In this document: one piece after another, positions 8,703-16,185 of the stretch
Position numbering within the stretch: position 1 is the stretch's first letter
Layout of the letters: every line of letters starts with the position of its first letter
Assembly: GCA_900316385.1 (NCBI GenBank)
Contig: ONCP01000005.1
Coordinates: 13,186 to 77,185 of the forward strand
Origin: an uncultured Eubacteriales bacterium
Lineage (GTDB): Bacteria; Bacillota; Clostridia; Oscillospirales; Acutalibacteraceae
Direction: 5' to 3'
DNA: 64,000 bases
Program-made: the position numbers and the translations under genes
Notes under the pieces: generated by a model
Seen by the model: the letters and a program-made list of their open reading frames with translations, nothing else
Databases searched by the model: none
Told to the model about the DNA's origin: nothing

Positions 8703-9782
8703 TTAGTCTTCTCTTCTGCGAGTTACGAACATAACGCCCGCTGCCGCGATCATAACGATTGCGAGAACCGCGAAGATTGTGGTCTCCTGACCGTCAGCGC
8801 CTGAGCCTGAACCGTTGCCGCCGTAAGTGCTGCCGCCGTCGCCGCTGCCGCTGCCGCTGCCGTCGCCGCTGCCGCTGTCGCCGCTGCCGCTGTTGCCGCC
8901 GCCTGAGCTGCCGCCGCCGAGGTCTTCAGCTGTGCCGCCGTCCTGGATTTTCTTCTCAGCATCTTTAGCCTTCTCCTCGTCGATCTTGAAGCCCGAAGCC
9001 TCTTCGAGGATCTTCTTCATCTCAGCCTCGTCCTCGCCTGTGTCCTTGGCAAGAATGTAGCCGTAAACTGCGGATACGTCGTCGGCAGTAGTGATACCGA
9101 ACTGGGGAAGAGCCTTCTTAAGAACAGCTGTTACATCGTCGATGTAAGTGCTGATGTAGTACTTGGGAAGCCAATCGCCGATAACCTGGATGCCGTTCTC
9201 GTGAGCGCCGAGGTTCTTACCTACAACGTTACCGATAGATGTGAACGCAAGGTGGGGACCATAGTTGGTGTGATTCTCAAAAACAGCCTCGTCGGAGCTC
9301 TTTGTGGAGTCCTCGGTGTTCTCGATCTTCTCGCCTGTCATATAGAGAGTGTCGCCCGCGCAGTCGGGACCGAAGGTACAACCGTAGGTCTCCATACCTG
9401 TGTCGGAGCTGAAGATGATGCAGTAATCCTTGTCGCTCTGGAGACCGCCCTTTACGTAGTCGGAATCGTTGAGCTTGTCAAGGTCATACTCCCAAACAGC
9501 GCCGTTCTTTGTGCACTTCTCGCTACCGCTCTGCCAGCCGAAGAAGGAATCCTTACCGGCTTCCCAGATGTGGCAGAAGATCTGACCTACATTGTTCCAG
9601 CCTGCGGGGTCAAACTTTACAACGTTGCCCGAGCCTGTGGCTTCGCTTGATGTATCGGCGCCTGCGGAGTTGCTGGCGTCAGCACCTGCGGACTCGCTGC
9701 CGTCAGCCGCGGATACCGCAATTGCAGCTACTGTCATAAGCATGAAAGCAACTAATGCAATAGAAATAATTCTTTTGATCAT
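8703..9782 (-). CDS. Secreted, C-terminally membrane-anchored surface protein with CBM-like N-domain
   Basis: The 359-residue product has a signal peptide (MIKRIISIALVAFMLM, cleavage near AVSA-AD), a Ser/Ala/Asp-rich spacer, a globular domain at about 45-190 containing CHIWEAGKDSFFGWQ and YCIIFSSDTGMETYGC, a helical charged segment at about 195-275, a long Gly/Ser/Asp linker, then a hydrophobic helix and RRRED tail. The globular domain recalls modules of starch-binding surface proteins of gut Ruminococcus, an inference from memory of that family. The start at 9782 is chosen because AAGGAG lies eight bases upstream; a longer in-frame start at 9815 lacks one. No sortase motif was seen. Confidence 0.8.
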   Translation of the reverse strand: MIKRIISIALVAFMLMTVAAIAVSAADGSESAGADASNSAGADTSSEATGSGNVVKFDPAGWNNVGQIFCHIWEAGKDSFFGWQSGSEKCTKNGAVWEYDLDKLNDSDYVKGGLQSDKDYCIIFSSDTGMETYGCTFGPDCAGDTLYMTGEKIENTEDSTKSSDEAVFENHTNYGPHLAFTSIGNVVGKNLGAHENGIQVIGDWLPKYYISTYIDDVTAVLKKALPQFGITTADDVSAVYGYILAKDTGEDEAEMKKILEEASGFKIDEEKAKDAEKKIQDGGTAEDLGGGSSGGGNSGSGDSGSGDGSGSGSGDGGSTYGGNGSGSGADGQETTIFAVLAIVMIAAAGVMFVTRRRED

Positions 9783-9932
9783 TTTTCTTATCTCCTTCAA
9801 AATAAATTTAGACATAGTCTGTTATTCTTATTATACATTAACAGTTACAATTTTGCAATCAAAAAAAACACCTTTTTTCACGTCATTTTGCACAAAGATT
9901 AGGCGTTTGGTTTGGAGGTTTTGCACAAAAAA

Positions 9933-9957
9933 GGGGTCGAATAACCGACCCCGTCCT
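9933..9957 (-). terminator. Terminator of the membrane-anchored cohesin-like gene
   Basis: GGGGTCG and CGACCCC arms around a six-base loop are followed on the minus strand by TTTTTTG. Confidence 0.8.
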
Positions 9958-9960
9958 TTT

Positions 9961-10701
9961 TTATTCTTCTTCAGCGGAAAAATGCCTTCGCAGTACCGCG
10001 ATGATCGCGATCAGCAGTATCATAACAACAGCCACAATGATGATCAGGGTGGTCATATTGCTCTGGGAATCCTCCGAATGGGTCTGAATCGGTTGGGTCG
10101 CGCCCGTGACAGCCTCGTGCTTGGCGCCGCTCTGCTTGCCCTTTCCGTCGGAATAGTTGATAAACGCTCCCTGATACTCGCCGAGCTTGCTTTCGTCGGG
10201 CAGAACAGGCGCGGCGTTTTCCCTGACGGTCTTGCCGTTGACCGCGTAATCGCAGGTAAAGGAGTACTCGGTTATCGGGCTTGTTTTGCCGTTTTCAATA
10301 TAGTCCATATCGCTGACGAAAAACTCGGGCGCAGGCGCGCCGTTCTTCCTGACCCTGAATTTAACGGTGAGAAGGAGCTTTTTTTCGGTAAAATCAACGG
10401 GATTCGCAAGCACGCTGAAATTAAAGGGTATCTCCCCCTCGAGGTCGGTGTTGCGGTTGACGCCGATAAGCGACGGGAACTCGAGAGTGTCGGGCTCGGA
10501 CTCGAGAGCCTCCGCGTCGTAGAACACAAAGCCGACCATATCGACAACGGGCTTTTCGCAGTCTGCAAGATATACAGAGTAGGTCAGCTCGTCGCCCTTT
10601 TTGAGATCGAGGGAATCGTCCGCCGACGGACAGATGACCCCGAGAATAACAATGACCGCCGCGAATAAGACGGCGAGAACGGATTTTGCTGTTTTTTTCA
10701 T
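9961..10701 (-). CDS. Secreted, membrane-anchored protein with cohesin-like beta domain
   Basis: The 246-residue product has an N-terminal signal peptide (LAVLFAAVIVILGVICPSA), a beta-rich domain at about 28-170 beginning LKKGDELTYSVYLADC, a short hydrophilic linker and a C-terminal transmembrane helix (LIIIVAVVMILLIAIIAVL) with a basic stop-transfer sequence. The lead strand and the MVGFVFYDAEALE segment resemble the start of cohesin-type or carrier beta-sandwiches, but similarity is weak and no dockerin was found in the window. It is transcribed just upstream of, and in the same direction as, the CBM-like anchored protein, with a terminator between them. The start follows CGAGG by eight bases. 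Confidence 0.7.
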   Translation of the reverse strand: MKKTAKSVLAVLFAAVIVILGVICPSADDSLDLKKGDELTYSVYLADCEKPVVDMVGFVFYDAEALESEPDTLEFPSLIGVNRNTDLEGEIPFNFSVLANPVDFTEKKLLLTVKFRVRKNGAPAPEFFVSDMDYIENGKTSPITEYSFTCDYAVNGKTVRENAAPVLPDESKLGEYQGAFINYSDGKGKQSGAKHEAVTGATQPIQTHSEDSQSNMTTLIIIVAVVMILLIAIIAVLRRHFSAEEE

Positions 10702-10763
10702 AATCAAAACCTCGTAAATATGATAGGGTTATTATAGCGTAATAAGGAGGATTTTGCAAGGGC

Positions 10764-11265
10764 TTTCACTCCGACAGCAAGCTTGTGAGTGCACGCAGGT
10801 AAGTGGGACAACGGACCCGTGAGCCACGGGAGCCGATTCCGCCTTTGGAAAGTTTTGCGTTTGTTATAAACATCATCAACGGCGGGTCAAGCTTCGTAGA
10901 TGAACCTATCCTCCAGAAGCAAGTCGGTGAGTGCACCCACGTAAGTGGGACAACGGACCCGTGAGCCACGGGAGCCGATTCCGCCTTTGGAAAGTTTTGC
11001 GTTTGTTATAAATTTCATCAACGGCGGGTCAAGCTTCGTAGATGAACCTATCCTCCAGAAGCAAGTCGGTGAGTGAACGCAGGTAAGTGGGACAACGGAC
11101 CCGTGAGCCACGGGAGCCGATTCCGCCTTTGGAAAGTATTGCGTTTGTAATAAACATCATCAACGGCGGGTCAAGCTTCGCAGATGAACCTATCCTCCCG
11201 CAGCAAGTCGGTGAGTGAACCCATAATAGTGGGACAACGGACTTTTGATAATGCCGCACTGAGTG
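10764..11265. repeat. 142-bp tandem repeat array, three units plus a partial
   Basis: The marker gtgggacaacgga occurs at 10803, 10945, 11087 and 11229, exactly 142 bases apart. Each unit contains cccgtgagccacggg (an inverted repeat), ccgattccgcctttggaaag, catcaacggcgggtcaagct and cctatcctcc. Ends match the 102-bp unit in inverse orientation while the interior differs, so the two families are modular relatives. Open frames through the units lack start signals. Confidence 0.85.
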
Positions 11266-11283
11266 CGACGTGGAAATAAAAAA

Positions 11284-11310
11284 ACTCCCGAGAGATCGGG
11301 AGTTTTTGGA
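11284..11310 (-). terminator. Terminator of the small membrane protein gene
   Basis: ACTCCCGA and TCGGGAGT arms with a four-base loop are flanked by A and T tracts on both sides, so it could work in either direction. Confidence 0.8.
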
Positions 11311-11314
11311 ATTG

Positions 11315-11503
11315 TCAGTCGTGTTTTTCGTGGGCGATAAAAACAGGAACGCAGGCGATAACCGCGAAGATCAGCAGCATCAACGCCGAAACGGTACCCG
11401 TGCCGTCCACTCCGTTGCCGAGAAGGACAACGATCATAAACATAACCGCAATAAGCGACGCGGCAAGCAGAAGGCTCACCGCCTTTATATGTTTCTTCAA
11501 CAT
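11315..11503 (-). CDS. Small two-helix membrane protein
   Basis: I do not recognise this 62-residue product. It has a basic N-terminus (MLKKHIK), two hydrophobic segments at about 8-28 and 37-56 joined by a Gly-rich turn (GNGVDGTGT), and a short HEKHD tail. The start is set by a good GGAGG six bases upstream; a longer frame from 11611 has no ribosome site. It has its own terminator. The function is unknown. Confidence 0.65.
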   Translation of the reverse strand: MLKKHIKAVSLLLAASLIAVMFMIVVLLGNGVDGTGTVSALMLLIFAVIACVPVFIAHEKHD

Positions 11504-11647
11504 ATTCTTCCTCCAGTTTTCACACACATCATCCAAAGTGATTTTGATTATAATTCGTAGGAAGAATAAAGTCAAGCATTTTTTCAAAAATATTTTTCCG
11601 AGTAACAGCATTGTAACTAACAGTTTAATTACAATAAAGAAAAATAA

Positions 11648-12658
11648 TTATTTGTAACCGTTTTTGTTTTTGCTCTGCCAGTTCCAGCTGTCGCGGCACA
11701 TATCGTCAAGGTCCTTTTCCGCCTGCCAGCCGAGGATCTCGCGCGCCTTTGAGGCGTCGGCGTAACACTCGGCGATGTCGCCCGCGCGGCGCGGCTTGAT
11801 CTCGTACGGAATGGTAAGATCGTTCACGCGCATAAAGGCGTTGACGATCTCGAGCACGCTGTAACCCGTGCCCGTGCCGATGTTGAAAATCTCGGTGCCC
11901 TTGCGTGTGGCGGCGTAATCGATCGCCTTGACGTGAGCCTTGGCGAGATCGACAACGTGGATGTAATCGCGCACGCCCGTGCCGTCGCGTGTGGGATAAT
12001 CGTCTCCGAAAACGCCGAGCTTTTCAAGCTTGCCCGCGGCGACCTGAGTGATGTAAGGCATAAGATTGTTGGGGATACCGTTGGGGTCCTCGCCGAGCCT
12101 GCCGCTCTCGTGCGCGCCGATCGGATTAAAATACCTGAGCAGTACGACGGACAGCCGCTCGTCGGCAGCCGCGGCGTCGGTGAGTATCTGCTCGTTCATC
12201 AGCTTTGTCCAGCCGTAGGGATTTGTACAGCCCGTGGGCATACCCTCGACGAGCGGAACCTTCTCGGGAACGCCGTAAACGGTGGCGGAGGAGCTGAACA
12301 CGAAATTGCTCACGCCGTATTTCGCCATTGCCTCGAGCAGAGTGAGGGTGGAATCGATATTGTTCCTGTAATAGCGCAGAGGAAGGGCGCAGCTCTCGCC
12401 CACCGCCTTGAGCCCTGCGAAATGGATGACCGCGTCGAAGCTCTCCTTCTCAAACATAGCGCCGACGCTTTCGCCGTCGCATACGTCGATCTCGTATAGC
12501 GGAACGCGCCTTCCCGTGATCTCCTCTATCCTGTTGAGGACCTCGGGACAGCTGTTGTCAAAATTATCTGCGATAACGGGCTCGTGACCCGCGTTGATCA
12601 GCTCGACGCAGGTATGGGAGCCGATAAAGCCCGCGCCGCCCGTAAGCAAGACCTTCAT
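11648..12658 (-). CDS. galE: UDP-glucose 4-epimerase
   Basis: GalE interconverts UDP-glucose and UDP-galactose using tightly bound NAD in the Leloir pathway and for surface polysaccharide precursors. The 336-residue product shows the Rossmann motif TGGAGFIGSH at about residue 6, FSSSATVYG near 121 and the catalytic YGWTK near 148, with typical late RYFNPIGAH and RDYIHVVDLA. It starts three bases after the cyclophilin stop codon, so the two genes are probably cotranscribed. No other galactose gene is in the window. Confidence 0.96.
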   Translation of the reverse strand: MKVLLTGGAGFIGSHTCVELINAGHEPVIADNFDNSCPEVLNRIEEITGRRVPLYEIDVCDGESVGAMFEKESFDAVIHFAGLKAVGESCALPLRYYRNNIDSTLTLLEAMAKYGVSNFVFSSSATVYGVPEKVPLVEGMPTGCTNPYGWTKLMNEQILTDAAAADERLSVVLLRYFNPIGAHESGRLGEDPNGIPNNLMPYITQVAAGKLEKLGVFGDDYPTRDGTGVRDYIHVVDLAKAHVKAIDYAATRKGTEIFNIGTGTGYSVLEIVNAFMRVNDLTIPYEIKPRRAGDIAECYADASKAREILGWQAEKDLDDMCRDSWNWQSKNKNGYK

Positions 12659-12661
12659 GGC

Positions 12662-13177
12662 TTACACCTTCTCGGGCTCGGGATACTCCTCCCCGAAGCA
12701 CTCGACCGTCACGCTCTCCATGATCTGAGGATCAAGGGGCTTGTCGGAAAAGTCGGTGTCGCACTCGGCGATTGCGTTGACGGCGTCCATACCCTCGATC
12801 ACCTTGCCGAAGGCGGCGTACTGGCCGTCGAGGTGAGGCGCGGCGCGGTGCATAATGAAGAACTGCGAGCCCGCGCTGTCGGGCATCATCGAGCGCGCCA
12901 TTGAGAGCACGCCGTCGGTATGAGCGAGCCTGTTGTCAAAGCCGTTTGCAAGGAACTCGCCCTTGATCGAATAGCCGGGACCGCCCATTCCCGTGCCGTC
13001 GGGACAGCCGCCCTGGATCATAAAGCCGTAGATCACGCGGTGGAAGGTAAGTCCGTCGTAATAGCCCTTTTTGACAAGAGAAATAAAATTATTAACGGTA
13101 TTGGGCGCGATCTCGGGATAAAGCTCCGCCTTGATAACGCCCGCGTTGGTGTTGAAGGTTACGATAGGATTTTTCAT
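12662..13177 (-). CDS. Peptidyl-prolyl cis-trans isomerase, cyclophilin type
   Basis: This cytoplasmic proline isomerase (171 residues, no signal peptide) shows the cyclophilin active-site strand DGLTFHRVIYGFMIQGG near residue 40, then MARSMMPDSAGSQFFIMH near 93 and HLDGQYAAFGKVIEGMD near 111. The active-site Arg, Phe, Gln and His are present. It is the first gene of a two-gene unit with galE and has a promoter in the gap shared with the divergent DtxR-type regulator gene. Confidence 0.94.
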   Translation of the reverse strand: MKNPIVTFNTNAGVIKAELYPEIAPNTVNNFISLVKKGYYDGLTFHRVIYGFMIQGGCPDGTGMGGPGYSIKGEFLANGFDNRLAHTDGVLSMARSMMPDSAGSQFFIMHRAAPHLDGQYAAFGKVIEGMDAVNAIAECDTDFSDKPLDPQIMESVTVECFGEEYPEPEKV

Positions 13178-13207
13178 AACAAACGTCCTTTCATCTGATT
13201 TGAGTCC

Positions 13208-13236
13208 ATTCTATAATAAATTGTGAAAATATTCAA
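13208..13236 (-). promoter_or_regulatory. Promoter of the cyclophilin-galE unit
   Basis: On the minus strand TTGAAT (13231-13236) and TAGAAT (13208-13213) are separated by 17 bases. Confidence 0.6.
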
Positions 13237-13243
13237 GTAATAT

Positions 13244-13285
13244 TTGTGTTTTCGCGAAAGGTGTGTTATAATTAGTTTAGACTAA
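13244..13285 (+). promoter_or_regulatory. Promoter and DtxR-type operator of the 13304 regulator gene
   Basis: TTGTGT (13244-13249) and TATAAT (13267-13272) have a 17-base spacer. Overlapping the start region is the palindrome TTAGTTTAGACTAA (13272-13285), with arms TTAGT/ACTAA. Sites at the feo cluster share the TTAGY-N4-RCTAA form, so autoregulation by a DtxR-family repressor is inferred. Confidence 0.7.
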
Positions 13286-13303
13286 CCAAAGGAGTGATTC
13301 GTT

Positions 13304-13693
13304 ATGAAGATAAAAGAAAGCGCAGAGGATTATCTTGAATGCATACTTATTCTCGGCAAAAGCAGCGAGAGGGTGCGCTCGATCGACATAGTCCGCAAAA
13401 TGAAGCTGAGCAAGCCGAGCGTGAGCGTCGCGATGAAGAAGCTCAGGGAAAACGGCTATATCAATATGGACAGCGAGGGCAGGATATCGCTGACAGAGGA
13501 CGGAAGGGCTATCGCCGAGAAAATCTATGAGAGGCACGTGTTTATCTCGAGCTGGCTCGAGGATCTCGGCGTTGACAGCGAGATCGCGCTCAGGGACGCC
13601 TGCCGAATCGAGCACGTTCTCTCCGACGAAACGTTCGACGCGATCAAGGAAAAGTACGGCGGAAAAAACTGCAGGAACTGCACGGGCTGTTGA
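13304..13693 (+). CDS. DtxR/MntR-family metal-dependent repressor with Cys-rich tail
   Basis: The 129-residue protein has an N-terminal winged helix (SIDIVRKMKLSKPSVSVAMKKL at about 24-45) and a helical dimerisation/metal domain. Metal-ligand positions by comparison with MntR and DtxR are Asp and Glu in EDYLEC, His in ERHVFIS, and Cys, Glu and His in DACRIEHVLSD. The Asp is MntR-like and the Cys is DtxR-like, so metal choice is uncertain. There is no SH3 domain. The last eight residues, NCRNCTGC, add three cysteines. A matching palindrome overlaps its own promoter. It probably represses metal transport genes together with, or separately from, the second family member at 21.5 kb. Confidence 0.9.
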   Translation: MKIKESAEDYLECILILGKSSERVRSIDIVRKMKLSKPSVSVAMKKLRENGYINMDSEGRISLTEDGRAIAEKIYERHVFISSWLEDLGVDSEIALRDACRIEHVLSDETFDAIKEKYGGKNCRNCTGC

Positions 13694-13737
13694 TTTTCAA
13701 AAAACTTTCCACTTTCCACTTTCAACTTTAAACTTAA

Positions 13738-13763
13738 AAAGAGCTGCCCGAGGCAGCTCTTTT
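13738..13763. terminator. Bidirectional terminator
   Basis: AAGAGCTGCC and GGCAGCTCTT arms around a three-base loop have A runs before and T runs after, serving the converging repressor and SDR genes. Confidence 0.8.
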
Positions 13764-13764
13764 C

Positions 13765-14517
13765 TTATTTTCTCTGCATTTGCAGCGTATAGGAAAGTCG
13801 GGTGAAGCGCTTTTCGCTGAGGAATCTCGCGCCGAGCTTCAGAAGCTTTATCGCAAAGCCCGGGACGATCACCATTTTGCCCTTGAGCGCGCGGTCGATC
13901 GCGTATTTCGCGACATAGGCGCTGTCAAGACCCTCTACGATGAAGTTGACGCCCGCGACCTTATTGAACTCGGTTTTGACGGGACCCGGACAAAGCACCG
14001 AGACCCTGACCTTTGAGCCCGAGCGTCTGAGCTCCTCGTGGACCGCCTCGCTGAGTCTGACGACGTAATTCTTTGAGGCGTAGTAGCTTGAGAGCAGAGG
14101 CCCCGGGAGAAAGCCCGCGATCGAGCCGACGTTGAGAATATTGCCGCTGCCGCGTTTTTCCATATCCTTCGCAAACAGCTTCATCAGAATATGAAGCGCG
14201 ACGACGTTGGTCTTTATCAGCCTGAGCTCGTCCTCAACGGCGCTCTCGGTAAAGCGCCCGTAAACGCCGAAGCCTGCGTTGTTGATGAGAAAATCAACTT
14301 TTTCGTCCTTGGTCAGCTCGTAAAGCTCATAGCAATTCTCCTCTTTTGAGAGGTCGAGCGTGATTATCCTGACGTTGGTGTCCCCTAGCTCGTCGCGCAG
14401 AGCGAGGAGCCTGTCCTCGCGTCGGGCGACAAGTATCAGGTCATAGCCCTTTGAGGAGAGGTAACGCGCCATATCGCGTCCCATTCCGCTGCTCGCGCCT
14501 GTAATTAAAGCTTTCAT
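13765..14517 (-). CDS. Short-chain dehydrogenase/reductase
   Basis: This NAD(P)-dependent oxidoreductase (250 residues) shows the SDR cofactor motif TGASSGMG at about residue 6, NNAG near 85, catalytic Ser in NVGSIAGF near 130 and YYASK near 146, followed by LCPGPVKTEF. The substrate cannot be read from sequence; the C-terminal extension with LKLGARFLSEKRF is like the DltE/YqjQ-type SDRs. The start at 14517 lies one base after the stop of the upstream symporter gene without a clear ribosome site, which suggests translational coupling. Confidence 0.92.
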   Translation of the reverse strand: MKALITGASSGMGRDMARYLSSKGYDLILVARREDRLLALRDELGDTNVRIITLDLSKEENCYELYELTKDEKVDFLINNAGFGVYGRFTESAVEDELRLIKTNVVALHILMKLFAKDMEKRGSGNILNVGSIAGFLPGPLLSSYYASKNYVVRLSEAVHEELRRSGSKVRVSVLCPGPVKTEFNKVAGVNFIVEGLDSAYVAKYAIDRALKGKMVIVPGFAIKLLKLGARFLSEKRFTRLSYTLQMQRK

Positions 14518-14518
14518 A

Positions 14519-16054
14519 TCAGTCAAGCGAATTTTTCTGAGCGGCGGGAACCTTCTTTTCGTAGCAGGCAAAGGATTCCTCGACCAGAGTTTTGTCGGGC
14601 TTCTTGGTGAAGAGACTGACGAGCGGAACGATCACAAGTCCCGCCAGCATCGCGAACGCGCCGCAGTTGATCGGTGACTGAAGGATAACGGGGAAGATCG
14701 GTCTGGCAAAAAGGTTGAGAAGCATAATTCCCGCGCCGAAGATGAAGCTCACCCAGCAGGCGATCTTAGTTGTCTTTTTCCAGTACAGACCGTAGAGGAA
14801 CGGAGCGAGGAACGCGCCCGCGAGAGCGCCCCACGAAACGCCCATAAGCTGAGCGATAAACTTGACGGAATCGTCCTTGCTGTATACCTGATAGATCGCG
14901 ATGAGCGCGGAGATCAGAATGAACACAACGATGAATATTCTGATGATAAAGACTTCCTTCTTCTGGCTCATCTTCTTGACGATGTTGCCCTTGAGCAGGT
15001 CGATCGTCAGAGTAGAGCTTGACGCGATAACGAGCGACGAGAGCGTGGACATCGACGCCGAGAGCACAAGGATAACGACGATCGCGATAAGGATCTCGGG
15101 CAGACCCGAAAGCATCTGCGGAATGATGGCGTCGAAGCCGAGCGTGGCTACGTCAACGTCAAAAAGTCTGCCGAAGCCGCCGAGGAAGTAGCAGCCGCCC
15201 GCTACGATGAACGCGAAGGCTGTGGAGATGATCGTGCCCTTGCGGATGTGCTTCTCGCTCTTGATGGCGTAGAACTTCTGAACCATTTGCGGAAGTCCCC
15301 ATGTGCCCAGAGAGGTGAGGATAACAACGCCGAGCAGGTTTAGCGGATCGGGTCCGAAGAAGGAGTTGAACGCGCCGGGAGCCGATGAAACGGTCTCGTC
15401 CGTAACGGCGGCAAGGCCGTTGAGCGCCTCCATAAAGCCGCCCTTTGAGGCGAGCACCGCCGCGATAACGGCGATGATGCCGACGATCATGATCAGACCC
15501 TGAATAAAGTCGTTGATCGCGGTAGCCATATATCCGCCCGCGATAACATAAATGCCCGTGAGCACCGACATAGCGATGATACACCAGATGTACGGGATAC
15601 CGAACGCCATTTCAAACAGTCTGGAAAGACCGTTGTAGAGCGAGGCTGTGTACGGAATAAGGAAAATAAACGTGATGACGGAAGCGCCGATTTTCAGACT
15701 TTTGCTTGAAAAACGCTTGCCGAAGAAGTCGGGCATGGTCGCCGAGTTGAGGTGCTGGGTCATAATGCGCGTACGTCTGCCGAGGATAACCCACGCGAGA
15801 AGCGAGCCGACAAGCGCGTTGCCGATACCGATCCAAGTGGAAGCGATACCGTATTTCCAGCCGAACTGTCCCGCGTAACCGATGAAGATTACCGCGGAGA
15901 AATAGGACGTGCCGTAGGCGAACGCGGTGAGCCATGGGCCTACGCTTCTGCCGCCGAGCACGAAGCCGTTTACGTCCGTGGCGTTGCGGCGGCAGTAGAT
16001 TCCTACGCCGACCATTACGCCGAAGAACAGAACAAGTAAAATTACCTTAATCAT
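14519..16054 (-). CDS. Sodium:solute symporter (SSS family)
   Basis: The 511-residue product has about 13 hydrophobic segments, as in PutP/PanF-type Na+-coupled transporters. Family landmarks include GLGGRSVGPWLTAFAYG-like sequence near 33-48, IVAGGYMA-like sequence near 168 and the SASMSTLSSLVIASSS signature near 335. The substrate (amino acid, pantothenate or other acid) is not clear. It is followed with one base spacing by the SDR gene. The start follows GGAGGT. Confidence 0.93.
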   Translation of the reverse strand: MIKVILLVLFFGVMVGVGIYCRRNATDVNGFVLGGRSVGPWLTAFAYGTSYFSAVIFIGYAGQFGWKYGIASTWIGIGNALVGSLLAWVILGRRTRIMTQHLNSATMPDFFGKRFSSKSLKIGASVITFIFLIPYTASLYNGLSRLFEMAFGIPYIWCIIAMSVLTGIYVIAGGYMATAINDFIQGLIMIVGIIAVIAAVLASKGGFMEALNGLAAVTDETVSSAPGAFNSFFGPDPLNLLGVVILTSLGTWGLPQMVQKFYAIKSEKHIRKGTIISTAFAFIVAGGCYFLGGFGRLFDVDVATLGFDAIIPQMLSGLPEILIAIVVILVLSASMSTLSSLVIASSSTLTIDLLKGNIVKKMSQKKEVFIIRIFIVVFILISALIAIYQVYSKDDSVKFIAQLMGVSWGALAGAFLAPFLYGLYWKKTTKIACWVSFIFGAGIMLLNLFARPIFPVILQSPINCGAFAMLAGLVIVPLVSLFTKKPDKTLVEESFACYEKKVPAAQKNSLD

Positions 16055-16107
16055 TTTGTACCTCCGATTATTAAAAATTTAACCCTTTAAACGGGTAAAG
16101 TGTATAC

Positions 16108-16157
16108 TGCTTAAATATGCCCTTTTCAAGGAGCGAACCCCTTGAAAAGGGGGTTTT
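16108..16157. terminator. Strong hairpin between ligase and symporter genes
   Basis: CCCTTTTCAAGG and CCCTTGAAAAGGG arms flank a seven-base loop. The T run (GGTTTTTG) follows on the plus strand, although both neighbouring genes run on the minus strand; on the minus strand the A-rich side precedes the stem. It probably ends the upstream ligase transcript inefficiently, or ends antisense transcription. Confidence 0.5.
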
Positions 16158-16185
16158 TGTTATGACAGCGATTTGATGAGACGAT

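Noticed and set aside
10766..11259. Open frames of 67-76 codons in the 142-bp repeats
   Set aside because: Each is a repeat-derived peptide without a start signal, present in identical form in every unit.
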